36,716 bases of DNA from a bacterium (GTDB lineage Bacteria; Latescibacterota; UBA2968). Both the position numbers and the translations under genes were made by a program. Position 1 is the stretch's first letter; each line of letters opens with the position of its first letter. The DNA lies in the NCBI GenBank assembly GCA_027296045.1, contig JAPUJS010000354.1, positions 1 through 36,716 on the forward strand. The letters run 5' to 3'. Below are positions 22,235 to 30,921 of this stretch, piece by piece. The notes under the pieces were generated by a model. That model did not search any database. It saw nothing but the letters and a program-made list of their open reading frames with translations, and was not told where the DNA came from.

Positions 22235-23409
22235 TGTCCAGATTGATTCGATCCATATGCCCGTTCCTCTGTATACTGCTCCTCTCTGTCACGCTCCATG
22301 CCCGGCCCCGCGCCAGAGAACTCGGCATCCAGATTGGTTTCTTCCCCCCTGGCCCCAACAACGCCATTACCGATGTGGAAGGCGTTCTGGTCGGCCACGT
22401 CACCCTCAATTGGGGAAGTGGCAAGCTCGTAGTCGGACAGGGTCCGGTGCGCACGGGCGTCACAGCGATACGGCCACATGGAGACGACATCTTCGACAAC
22501 CTGGTCTTCGCCGCTGCTGTAGCCCTCAATGGCAATGGTGCAATGACCAATATGGAATGGATCAACGAAAGAGGTCTGCTTGAAGTGCCTATTATCCTCA
22601 CCAACACCCTCAGCGTCGGCACGGCATACGATGGTGTGGTTGCCTACATGCTCAAAAAAGATCTCCGCCGGGTTCCCCTTCCCGTGGTGGCCGAATGCTG
22701 GGATGGCGAACTCAATGATATCGCTGGCCGACATGTCAAGGAAGAACACGTCATCCAGGCCATCGAGAAAGCCCGGGGAGGACCTGTGCCTGAGGGATCT
22801 GTAGGTGCAGGTACGGGCATGCGAATGGCCGGATTCAAAGCCGGCATTGGCACCGCTTCCCGCATACTTCCTGAAGCCAATGGGGGGTACACGGTTGGCG
22901 TTCTGGTGAACGCCAACATTGGGCCGCGATACCAGTTGATATTCGATGGCGTCTCCGTCCTCCAGGAATTGCAAAGCCCGTCCCCTCCCAGTTCCAGTAC
23001 CCGAGATGGCTCCATTATTGTGGTAATCGCAACCGACGCGCCGCTCATTCCCATCCAGCTTCGCAGACTTTGCAAGCGAGCTGCCATGGGAATATCCCGG
23101 GTCGGGGCTGTTTCACATGCCGGTAGTGGAGACTTCGCCATCGCCTTCTCCACCGCTCAGCGTATCTCAACCAGTAGTCAACTTGCTCCTTCAGCACAAG
23201 GTCGAAGAAAGGGCGTAGACACTGTAGAAACCGTGAGGGATGGCTACATAACCCCGCTCTTCCGGGCCGTCATAGAAGCCACTGAAGAAGCGGTCATCAA
23301 TTCTCTTTGTGTCGCCGACACCATAGTAGGCAGAGACGATCGGGTCAAACCGGGTATTCCGCACGATCGACTGGTTGAGATCCTGAAACGACACGGCCGC
23401 ATCAAATAA
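22234..23409 (+). CDS. P1 family (S58, DmpA-like) aminopeptidase
   Basis: The 391-residue protein begins with a probable signal peptide (about 1-24, LIRSICPFLCILLLSVTLHA), so it is likely periplasmic. Family motifs include NAITDVEGVLVGHVTL, GSVGAGTGM and DGSIIVVIATDAPL. In DmpA-type N-terminal-nucleophile peptidases the chain cuts itself before the serine in the last motif, here G259|S260, making alpha and beta subunits. Substrates are N-terminal amino acids of small peptides, including beta- or D-residues. A symporter follows 38 bases downstream, suggesting uptake of the released product. Confidence 0.88.
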   Translation: MSRLIRSICPFLCILLLSVTLHARPRARELGIQIGFFPPGPNNAITDVEGVLVGHVTLNWGSGKLVVGQGPVRTGVTAIRPHGDDIFDNLVFAAAVALNGNGAMTNMEWINERGLLEVPIILTNTLSVGTAYDGVVAYMLKKDLRRVPLPVVAECWDGELNDIAGRHVKEEHVIQAIEKARGGPVPEGSVGAGTGMRMAGFKAGIGTASRILPEANGGYTVGVLVNANIGPRYQLIFDGVSVLQELQSPSPPSSSTRDGSIIVVIATDAPLIPIQLRRLCKRAAMGISRVGAVSHAGSGDFAIAFSTAQRISTSSQLAPSAQGRRKGVDTVETVRDGYITPLFRAVIEATEEAVINSLCVADTIVGRDDRVKPGIPHDRLVEILKRHGRIK

Positions 23410-23447
23410 ACAGCGGTAGGTGGCAACGCAACTTTCGGAGTTCTCCT

Positions 23448-24905
23448 ATGACCACCATCACAGTCGGCCTTCTCATATATGTCCTGTTAACCCTTTTGGT
23501 TGGCCTTTATGCCGGGAAAAAGGTTCAAAACTCCGCAGATTTTCTGGTTGCCGGCCGCCGGCTCGGCATCTGGCTGACCACCGGCACCCTGGCCGCCACC
23601 TGGTTTGGCACCGGCACGGTTCTGGGCGCGCCAGGGGCAGCCTATTCGCGCGGGCTTCTCGGCGTGATCGCCGACCCCTTTGGCGCTGCACTCTGTCTCT
23701 TTCTGGCCGGATTGTTCTACGTCCGGGTGCTGCGCCGCATGGGGCTGACTACCATTGCCAGCTTTTTTGAAATTCGATTCGGCCCCCGGGCGGGTCTCAT
23801 CGCTGCACTCTGCACCATTCCTGCCTATGTGGGCTGGGTCGCCTCTTTGATGATCGGATTCGGCAAAATCATCCAGGAACTGACCGGTCTGGACCCCGTT
23901 ATTGGCACCTGTGCTGGTGCTGCCATTGTCCTGATTTACACCACCGCCGGCGGCATGTGGGCCGTCACCCTCACCGACTTTATCCAGGTTTCCGTGCTCT
24001 CCCTCGGCCTGATCGTGATGGCCCCCATCATCTTGCACGAAATGGGTGGTTGGGCCGCCATCCGGGCCCAGATTCCTGACGACCGCTTTTACCTCTATCC
24101 TCGAAACGCCTCTGCAGCCGTCTGGATCAACTACATCCGGAACTGGCTGGTCATCGGCCTGGGCAATCTGGCCGGCCAGGATCTCATCCAGCGCAGTTTG
24201 TCCAGCAAAAACGAATCCGTCGCCCAGAACAGCGCCTACCTCGCCGGCCTCCTTTACCTTTTGATCGGACTCCTGGCCGTCGGCCTGGGCATTGCAGGCA
24301 CCCAGGTCTTTCCTGGCCTGGAGGATCCAGAACAGATCATGATGAAACTTGCAAGAACCTACCTGCCGCCCCTCGGCCTCGCCATCTTTATGGGTGCCCT
24401 GGTTTCTGCCCTCATGAGCAGTGCCGACAGCGCCCTTCTGGCCCCGGCCAGTGTCATTGGCTGGGACCTGGTCCGCTTCTTCCGGCCACAAACAACCGAA
24501 CGAGAAACCCTGCGAATTTGCCGTTGGACGATTCCGGTTTTGGGATTGATTGCCCTGTTCCTTGCCCTGACACACACTTCGGTCTATACCTTAATGATCG
24601 ATTCCTGGTCGATTCTCCTGGCCACGTTATTTGTGCCGCTTACAGGTGGTATCTGGTGGTCCAAATCCAATATTCATGGGGCTTTATGGAGCATGATAAG
24701 TGGGTTGGTCAGCTGGGTCATCTTTCTCGAAATCTTGCCCGACCTGCCAGCAGACCTCTTGGCCGTTCCCGTATCTGCACTCTTTTTAATTGTCATCAGC
24801 CTGGCCACCGGACATTCCAGCCCGCCCCGGGCACTCAAAGACGCTTCAGGACACCCCATATCCTTTTCGGATCGACTTGGCATTCTGGGGCTTAAACGTA
24901 CTTAG
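23448..24905 (+). CDS. Sodium:solute symporter (SSS) family transporter
   Basis: The 485-residue protein is almost wholly hydrophobic, with about 12-13 predicted helices. It has the SSS-type beginning ADFLVAGRRLGIW followed by ATWFGTGTVLGAPG, the GGMWAVTLTDFIQ motif and LMSSADSALLAPAS. The family imports sugars, amino acids or other organic solutes with sodium. It follows the secreted P1 peptidase in the same operon, so an amino acid or short peptide product is a reasonable but unproven substrate. Confidence 0.9.
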   Translation: MTTITVGLLIYVLLTLLVGLYAGKKVQNSADFLVAGRRLGIWLTTGTLAATWFGTGTVLGAPGAAYSRGLLGVIADPFGAALCLFLAGLFYVRVLRRMGLTTIASFFEIRFGPRAGLIAALCTIPAYVGWVASLMIGFGKIIQELTGLDPVIGTCAGAAIVLIYTTAGGMWAVTLTDFIQVSVLSLGLIVMAPIILHEMGGWAAIRAQIPDDRFYLYPRNASAAVWINYIRNWLVIGLGNLAGQDLIQRSLSSKNESVAQNSAYLAGLLYLLIGLLAVGLGIAGTQVFPGLEDPEQIMMKLARTYLPPLGLAIFMGALVSALMSSADSALLAPASVIGWDLVRFFRPQTTERETLRICRWTIPVLGLIALFLALTHTSVYTLMIDSWSILLATLFVPLTGGIWWSKSNIHGALWSMISGLVSWVIFLEILPDLPADLLAVPVSALFLIVISLATGHSSPPRALKDASGHPISFSDRLGILGLKRT

Positions 24906-25106
24906 AATTTGACCGCAAAAAATGTTTGTGTATGATATTAAATGTCTTTATATTTAATAATATGGTAAACAGTTTTTCAGAAATTGGATTTCTGAAATTT
25001 ATAAATTTATAATTTACAATAGATTACGAAATTTACGATCTATTTTGTAAGTTATTGTAGATATGAGATTTACAAAAATGCTCCATCTTCTCCTTTTGGA
25101 GTCCCT
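24906..25106. promoter_or_regulatory. AT-rich intergenic region with three inverted repeats
   Basis: TTTCAGAAAT (24975-24984) and ATTTCTGAAA (24988-24997) form a perfect palindrome with a three-base centre. AATAGAT (25018-25024) pairs with ATCTATT (25038-25044), and TTTTGTAA (25043-25050) with TTACAAAA (25070-25077). The stretch is much richer in A+T than its surroundings. The palindromes suggest regulator binding before the gene cluster at 25107, but I cannot place a single convincing promoter. Confidence 0.5.
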
Positions 25107-25421
25107 ATGACCTGGGTATTTGTCATCCTCACCTTGGTAGGAATCGGAATCACGGTTCGCATTGTCGTTGAACACCTGAACGAGTCCAGAGACCTGAAAG
25201 CCGGCCTCCAGCGCATTCAAAATGGCGTTCTGGATGCGCAACGTAAATTGGAAGAAACCAAGCTCTCCAAAGAACAGGCAGCCCAGCGGGTCGAAGAGAT
25301 GGACCAGGCCCTCAAGCAACTCCAGGCCACTGCCAACGAACTTTTCAACAAAATATCCCAGCATCGGGAAACCCAGGCCAGCCGTGGCAAATACAGGGTG
25401 TCTCCGGAAGGCGCATCCTAA
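25107..25421 (+). CDS. Small membrane-anchored coiled-coil protein
   Basis: The 104-residue protein has one N-terminal membrane helix (about 3-19) and then a long heptad-type helix, about residues 22-88 (LKAGLQRIQNGVLDAQRKLE and on). That predicts a coiled coil in the cytoplasm or periplasm. No family is recognised. GGAG lies five bases before the ATG and can pair with an upstream CTCC. It starts the cluster with the Lys/Pro-rich protein 56 bases downstream. Confidence 0.6.
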   Translation: MTWVFVILTLVGIGITVRIVVEHLNESRDLKAGLQRIQNGVLDAQRKLEETKLSKEQAAQRVEEMDQALKQLQATANELFNKISQHRETQASRGKYRVSPEGAS

Positions 25422-25477
25422 CAACCCTTATGTAATCCAGTTGATGGCCCGCCCGAACAGGGCTGGGAATCGGAACC

Positions 25478-27349
25478 ATGGCAGACTCAAAAGATAGACT
25501 CCAGCAGGCAATCCAACAACAACAGGCCAAACCAAAGCCCACCGCTCCACCTGCGCCCAAACCCAAAGCTCCGTCCAGACCTGCACCTCCCCCCAGGCCT
25601 TCCGCAGCAGCCAGTGCCGCCCCGGCCAAAAAGGCCAAAAAGGCTAAAAAGAAAGCCCTTTTCAAAAAGAAAAAACCCAAAAAGAAAAAAGGACCGGGCA
25701 CCGGCAGCATCTTTAAAAAATACATGTCGGAGATGGCCACCCACTTTGTGGATGAATTCAAAGACGCCACGGCCGAAATCAAACCCAGTGCCCTGATCGC
25801 TCAGGTTTCCGATGGTTTCCAGAGCCTCAAAAAAGGACTCAGCCGGGAAAACAAGGACGAAGACGAGCAGACAGAAGCCTATCAAACGCCTGAAGACAGT
25901 CCCGCCAGGACCGATTCCAAACCATTGGACCGCGACCGCGACTTTTCTCCCCAAGCAAAAACCGCCCAACCTGCCACTCCACCTGCTCCAATGACGTCGC
26001 CGGCAAAAGTGCAAAGGGCCCCTAAGAAAAAACCAAAAGCAGAAGCAGAAGCAGAAGCAGAACCGAGTGCAGAGTCAGCGGATGCAGAATCTTTTCCGGA
26101 GTTAGAACAGGCAGCACAAGATTTGGAAGCACCCGTTCAGGCCGAACCATCCGCCCCACCTGCTCCAATGATCTCGCCAACAAAAATTCGAAGGGCCCCT
26201 AAGAAAAAACCAAGAACAGAACCAGCCCTGGAGCCAAGTGCAGAGTCTGAAGAACCAAGAACGGAAGACCCCCTGGAAGAACTTACTGCTGAGCCCCTCG
26301 CAGACGGTTCGGCACAACAAACAGAATTGGGAGACCTTGCACCCGACCCACTCCAAGAGCCACCCGCTCCAATGACGTCGCCAGCCGAGGATACCGTAGA
26401 AACAGAAGCACAGCCTGAAATGGACGGATCGGTTCCGGCCGAGCCGGTGGCGTCTGGAACAGCAAAGACACAAAAAAAGAAAAAACCCGGGCCAAGAAGG
26501 CAGGTTCCGGTTACAAAAACAGAACAGGCCATCCGAAACTTCCAGGCACTTCAAATCATTCTGAACAACCCCATCTGGAGCCCCGTTGTTCTGGAAATCA
26601 AGACCAGACCCAGCACGCTGTATGCACCCAGAAAGCGGTTTGATACAAATTTTGCAAACACCGAGTTCCGAGAAGGCCTGAAGGCCGCCAGCCTCCTGGC
26701 CACCACCTTTTCTTTTGATCCGGAAAAAATCGAGTTTGTAGAAAAAACCATCCATGTCATCAAAAACCTTCCTCTGGATCCGAAAGAAAAAATCAAATCC
26801 TATACCGAGAATATCGCTTCTACCATTGGAGAAGAACAGACCAAAAAGATCATAACCTTGTTCCACACCAAACAGGTCAAACACCTGCTCTATTCCGTGG
26901 GGACGCGCCTGGGAACGTTCGTGCCCACCATCGAATGCCTCATCCGGACCTACCTTGGGTTGTGCAAGAAGGCACCCCTGACCTCTGGAGAAAGGTTGAA
27001 AATTCAGGACGGAATCCTGATGAAATACCGAAAGGCAAACTACTCCGACGACCTGGCGAAAAAAGCGCAACTCCTGTCCCTGAATTATTTCACGGACTAT
27101 CTGACCGAATTCGGCCTGAAGCTCTATAAAGACCGATTGGCTCAGGTGCCTGGAGGTCATCAGGACAATGTCAAATCCCAGAAACGCCGCCACGAAACCC
27201 TCAAAACCTTCTGCTGCGCCACGATCGAAGAATGGAGCACCAAAGTCGCACTTTCCTCCAACGCCATCAACAACGTCAAAAGTCATTTCATGGAAATGGC
27301 AGACCAGCACTTCGAAAATATCCTTGGAAAGGCCTCTGAAACGGCCTGA
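25478..27349 (+). CDS. Unrecognised 623-residue Lys/Pro/Ala-rich protein
   Basis: No known family is recognised. The N terminus (about 15-75) is proline/alanine then lysine-rich, including KKAKKAKKKALFKKKKPKKK, like histone H1-type tails. Two short amphipathic helices follow (about 78-125). An acidic, disordered stretch holds three copies of PPAPMxSP (near 170, 230 and 300); the first two continue with a basic RAPKKKP. The last 270 residues (from about 350) look globular and helical. Base composition and codon use match its neighbours, so it is not obviously foreign. The basic segments could bind nucleic acid or polyphosphate; this is inference. Confidence 0.6.
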   Translation: MADSKDRLQQAIQQQQAKPKPTAPPAPKPKAPSRPAPPPRPSAAASAAPAKKAKKAKKKALFKKKKPKKKKGPGTGSIFKKYMSEMATHFVDEFKDATAEIKPSALIAQVSDGFQSLKKGLSRENKDEDEQTEAYQTPEDSPARTDSKPLDRDRDFSPQAKTAQPATPPAPMTSPAKVQRAPKKKPKAEAEAEAEPSAESADAESFPELEQAAQDLEAPVQAEPSAPPAPMISPTKIRRAPKKKPRTEPALEPSAESEEPRTEDPLEELTAEPLADGSAQQTELGDLAPDPLQEPPAPMTSPAEDTVETEAQPEMDGSVPAEPVASGTAKTQKKKKPGPRRQVPVTKTEQAIRNFQALQIILNNPIWSPVVLEIKTRPSTLYAPRKRFDTNFANTEFREGLKAASLLATTFSFDPEKIEFVEKTIHVIKNLPLDPKEKIKSYTENIASTIGEEQTKKIITLFHTKQVKHLLYSVGTRLGTFVPTIECLIRTYLGLCKKAPLTSGERLKIQDGILMKYRKANYSDDLAKKAQLLSLNYFTDYLTEFGLKLYKDRLAQVPGGHQDNVKSQKRRHETLKTFCCATIEEWSTKVALSSNAINNVKSHFMEMADQHFENILGKASETA

Positions 27350-27375
27350 ATCTTGCCGGATCTTCCCTCCTAAAA

Positions 27376-28773
27376 ATGCCCCACATCCTGGTCATTGACG
27401 ATGAACCCAACCTCCGGGAAACCCTTGTAGAGGCCTTCACCATTCAGGGATACGAAGTTTCGACCGCAGCAGACGGCCAGGAAGGCCTGGATCAAACACG
27501 GAACCTACGCCCCGACCTCCTCCTACTCGATTTAAACATGCCTCGCCTCAATGGGTTTCAAGTCCTGGAAACTCTAAAGGCAGATCCAGATCTCCAATCC
27601 ATCCCCGTCATCATTCTCACTGCCCAAACCCAGCAAGACCAGGTCGTGCAGGGTCTGGAACTGGGTGCCAATGACTACATCGGAAAACCCTTTAGCATGC
27701 AGGAGATATTTGCGCGAGTAGGCGTGCAACTTCGCATCCAGGAGTTGGAACAGCAAATTCGCGAATCGGAAGCCTATCATCGGGCCCTCTTCGAACGTTC
27801 ATCCGACCCCGAAATGGTCATCAGCCGATCCGGCGATATCCTCCAGATTAACCATGCGGCTGTCAGTTTGCTGGACACCCCTCCCAACCAGATCCTTCAC
27901 CACAACATCCAGGATCTGATTCATCCAGACGACACAAAAGTCTTCACCGTTGCCTTTTCGGGGGCATTCGACGGCAGCGAAATTCCCATTTTTGAATGCC
28001 ACTTAAACCTCCCAGACGGCAAGATACTCCCGGTAGATACCGACCTGTATTCGGTCGATATCCACGGAGAACGTCACCTCCTGCTCCACATTCGGGATAT
28101 CCGCAGGCGAAAATCCGCCGAAGCCCAATCTACCATGATCTTTGAGCACATCGGCGATGGGGTATTTATTACCGACAACACAGGCCTCATTTTGCTGGCC
28201 AGTCGCAGTACCACCCAATTGACCGGCTTTCCCGAAGACGAAATCGTCGGCCAGGATATTGCCCGATTTCACTGCCAGGACAGCGCCTCGGAATGGGCCG
28301 ATTATCTGGCATCCAGCACTACAGACCCCAAAGTGTACGAGGGCCATTTTCGGCAAAATAACGGCAATGAACTCCCGGTGGAGTGGACCCTGGCCGACTT
28401 CCAGGTCGGCAGTGAATCCTTCTTGATTGGAGTGGTTCGAGACTTAAGCGACCGACGGAATGCCGAAGAAAAGCACATCGAATCCGAACGGCTGCAAACC
28501 CTGATCGAAATTGCCGGGGGGGCTGCCCATGAGATCAACCAGCCTCTCACGGCAATTCTGGGCTATGCCGAAATGTGTGAAAGCCTTTTAGACGACACGC
28601 ACGCCGCCCACGCATATCAAAAACACATTATTGACGCGACCGCACGCATCAGCAAAATCTTGAAGCGCATGCAAGAAATTCGGGAATACCGAACCCGACC
28701 CTATGCCAGTGGACACAACATCGTCGATTTCTCAACCCAAAATGAAAGTGAGGCCGACGATTTAGAACCGTGA
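27376..28773 (+). CDS. Receiver-PAS-PAS-HisKA protein lacking an ATPase domain
   Basis: The 465-residue protein begins with a receiver domain (D9, D52 in LLDLNMPRLNG, K104). PAS domains follow at about 132-245 and 250-365, then an HisKA-type dimerisation helix with H385 in GGAAHEINQPLTAIL. It then ends about 45 residues after the HisKA segment with a polar tail; no HATPase N or G boxes are present. It cannot phosphorylate itself and may be a phosphorelay scaffold served by another kinase. It starts 26 bases after the Lys/Pro-rich gene, so they are probably cotranscribed. I see no frameshifted ATPase domain downstream. Confidence 0.85.
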   Translation: MPHILVIDDEPNLRETLVEAFTIQGYEVSTAADGQEGLDQTRNLRPDLLLLDLNMPRLNGFQVLETLKADPDLQSIPVIILTAQTQQDQVVQGLELGANDYIGKPFSMQEIFARVGVQLRIQELEQQIRESEAYHRALFERSSDPEMVISRSGDILQINHAAVSLLDTPPNQILHHNIQDLIHPDDTKVFTVAFSGAFDGSEIPIFECHLNLPDGKILPVDTDLYSVDIHGERHLLLHIRDIRRRKSAEAQSTMIFEHIGDGVFITDNTGLILLASRSTTQLTGFPEDEIVGQDIARFHCQDSASEWADYLASSTTDPKVYEGHFRQNNGNELPVEWTLADFQVGSESFLIGVVRDLSDRRNAEEKHIESERLQTLIEIAGGAAHEINQPLTAILGYAEMCESLLDDTHAAHAYQKHIIDATARISKILKRMQEIREYRTRPYASGHNIVDFSTQNESEADDLEP

Positions 28774-28808
28774 CCTCGCTTGTGAAACTACTGCGTTCCA
28801 AAACCTGC

Positions 28809-29573
28809 TTATGCCCGAGACCCCACCCGATTGATCTTGTTGGCCGCCGCGCCTGCACCAAACCCATTGTCGATATTCACCACCGTCACGCCCGAAGCGC
28901 AGCTATTCAGCATGCCCAGCAGGGCTGCCAACCCGCCAAAACTTGCCCCATATCCGACACTGGTCGGAACCGCCACCACAGGGACATCGACCAATCCTCC
29001 AACCACGCTGGGCAACGCCCCTTCCATCCCGGCAACCACTACAATCACACTGGCCGCCATAATCTTTTCGTGACTGGCCAACAACCGGTGAATGCCCGCC
29101 ACCCCCACATCGTACAAACGCTCTACCGAATTTCCCATCACCTCCGCCGTCACCACTGCCTCCTCTGCAACCGGCAAATCGGATGTTCCGGCAGCCACAA
29201 CCAGAATCGTTCCGGCCGTCTGAACTTCCACGGGCTTTTCTCCCGGCACCACTATTGTCCTTGCCATCACATTGCACACAGCTCCTTCCAAGCGAGCCTT
29301 CAAAGCCTGCCGCATCGCATCGTCTGCCCGCGTGGCCAACAGCGTCGCGCCGGAAGCAACAATCCGCTCCCCAATCTCCACCACCTGATCCACCGTCTTT
29401 CCAGCACAAAACACGACCTCCGGAAAGCCCTGGCGTAGGACCCGATGGTGATCGATCCGTGCAAACCCCAGGTCCTCAAACGGAAACGTGGCCAGCCGTT
29501 CCATCGCCTCTCCAACATCCACGTCGCCTGCTTGCACCAATTCCAAAATCTGCCGAATCCGTTCCGGGGTCAC
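28809..29573 (-). CDS. larB: LarB-like pyridinium-3,5-biscarboxylic acid mononucleotide synthase
   Basis: LarB carboxylates and hydrolyses nicotinic acid adenine dinucleotide, the first step to the nickel-pincer cofactor. The 254-residue protein has the family N terminus (LELVQAGDVDVGEAMERL) and a PurE-like C-terminal domain (VVAAGTSDLPVAEEAVVTAE, GMEGALPSVVGGL, SVGYGASFGGLAALL and NSCASGVTVVNIDNGFGA). GTG start with AGGAGG four bases upstream; it overlaps the dusB stop. larC, larE and a lactate racemase-type gene are not in the window. Confidence 0.9.
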   Translation of the reverse strand: MTPERIRQILELVQAGDVDVGEAMERLATFPFEDLGFARIDHHRVLRQGFPEVVFCAGKTVDQVVEIGERIVASGATLLATRADDAMRQALKARLEGAVCNVMARTIVVPGEKPVEVQTAGTILVVAAGTSDLPVAEEAVVTAEVMGNSVERLYDVGVAGIHRLLASHEKIMAASVIVVVAGMEGALPSVVGGLVDVPVVAVPTSVGYGASFGGLAALLGMLNSCASGVTVVNIDNGFGAGAAANKINRVGSRA

Positions 29574-30559
29574 GCCGCCTCCTCTTCCATATTCCGATCG
29601 ACCTCCAACAGGCCGTATAAAATCATCTCCACTCCTTCCGGATCTGCTTCGGTCATCAACAAACGACGAATTTCTGCCGCGCCCCGAAGGCCTTTTACAT
29701 AAGCCGCCAGATGCCGCCTCATTTCCAAAACGCCGGAAGGCATCCCTTTTGTCTCAACGGAAAACCGCAAATGCCGGACAGCCATCTCAATTCGGTCTCG
29801 AACGGTAGGTTCGGGCAACAATTCACCCGTGGCCACATACGTCTCCGTCCGCTCAAAAATCCACGGATTTCCAATAGCCCATCGTCCCACCATCACCAGG
29901 TCACACCCGGTGGTTTGCATCATATCCTGCGCAGCCTCCGGACCGCGCACATCCCCATTGCCAATCACCGGAATCGAGACCGCCTCCTTCACCCGACCAA
30001 TCACGTCCCAGTCAGCCTTACCTGCAAACTTGGCTTCCCGGGTTCGGCCATGCACTGCAACTGCAGCCGCCCCGGCCTGTTCGGCGATTCGGGCAATATC
30101 GACTGCACTGTTGGCCTGGTCCCAACCACTCCGAATCTTCAGCGTTACCGGAATCTCCACTGCCGCCACCATCGCCTCAATCATCTTTCCCAACCGCTCC
30201 GGATCGTTCAACAGGGCCGCCCCCGCCTGCCGATTGACAATCTTTTTCACCGGACACCCACAGTTAATATCAATTAAATCCGGCTCCCGCTCTGCCGCCA
30301 CCCGGGCACCCTCGGCCATCACATCCGGCTCGGAGCCAAACACCTGTACCGAAATCGGATGCTCGTCGGGTTCAAAATCCAGATACCGACTGCTCCGCTC
30401 ACTCCCATCGGCTAACCCGCGGGCACTCACCATTTCCGTCACTGCAAGACTGGCCCCCCGCTCTCGGCACAACAGCCGGAACGACCGATCGGTCACCCCG
30501 GCCAGGGGTGCCAACACCGTCCGCCCTGGAATCTCCACCTGCCCGATCTTAACGCTCAT
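29570..30559 (-). CDS. dusB: tRNA-dihydrouridine synthase, DusB-like
   Basis: It reduces uridine to dihydrouridine in tRNA using FMN and NADPH. The 329-residue protein has LAPLAGVTDRSFRLLCRERG at the N terminus. The catalytic cysteine motif DINCGCPVKKIV, KIRSGWD, AVHGRTR and GNGDVRGPEAA follow. Length and motifs fit the DusB/NifR3 group. AGGAG lies seven bases before the ATG, inside the end of the DUF6504-like gene, and its stop overlaps the larB start, so translation of three genes is coupled. Confidence 0.93.
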   Translation of the reverse strand: MSVKIGQVEIPGRTVLAPLAGVTDRSFRLLCRERGASLAVTEMVSARGLADGSERSSRYLDFEPDEHPISVQVFGSEPDVMAEGARVAAEREPDLIDINCGCPVKKIVNRQAGAALLNDPERLGKMIEAMVAAVEIPVTLKIRSGWDQANSAVDIARIAEQAGAAAVAVHGRTREAKFAGKADWDVIGRVKEAVSIPVIGNGDVRGPEAAQDMMQTTGCDLVMVGRWAIGNPWIFERTETYVATGELLPEPTVRDRIEMAVRHLRFSVETKGMPSGVLEMRRHLAAYVKGLRGAAEIRRLLMTEADPEGVEMILYGLLEVDRNMEEEAA

Positions 30560-30908
30560 TTTTCAACTCCTGGTACAAAATCCATTCGCCCTTCCGATTT
30601 TTCTGGGGTGCCCGGTCATAATACAATTCAAACACCTGCTCTGCCTGTGTTCGCACCCGAAAATATGACTTCCCCACTCCCCAGGAACCCCGTTTTGCCG
30701 CCACCTCCGCATGCTGGGCCTGCATATTTTTCGCCATCCGTCCCTTCCGCTCATAGTCCTGCCATTCGCTTAACAACTCCACCACCTCATAGGTCTCCCC
30801 TGCCCAGACAAATCCATCTGGACATCCGGGTTTTTTCTCAAACTCCGGCGGCTCGTCAAACCGAACCTCAATGGGCTCGCTGATAAAATGCAGGGGTGTT
30901 GGTTGCAT
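30549..30908 (-). CDS. DUF6504-like protein
   Basis: The 119-residue protein contains EPIEVRFDEPPEFEKKPGCP, PDGFVWAGETYEVVELLSEW and DYERKGR. VGKSYFRVRTQAEQVFELYYD comes later. These match, from memory, the DUF6504 pattern seen in short actinobacterial and other proteins that often accompany DNA-repair or helicase genes. The function is not known. It overlaps dusB by 11 bases and starts 13 bases after the sugar isomerase stop. Confidence 0.65.
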   Translation of the reverse strand: MQPTPLHFISEPIEVRFDEPPEFEKKPGCPDGFVWAGETYEVVELLSEWQDYERKGRMAKNMQAQHAEVAAKRGSWGVGKSYFRVRTQAEQVFELYYDRAPQKNRKGEWILYQELKNER

Positions 30909-30921
30909 GGTTTGCCTGGAC

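Noticed and set aside
26102..27310. A 402-codon open frame opposite the 623-residue gene
   Set aside because: Its product is a Phe/Cys/Trp-rich mirror of Lys/Pro/Ala codons. The plus-strand gene has a sensible start and operon position.
28774..28808. A frameshifted ATPase domain after the HisKA protein
   Set aside because: Only 35 bases separate it from the convergent larB gene, and no N- or G-box motifs appear in other frames.
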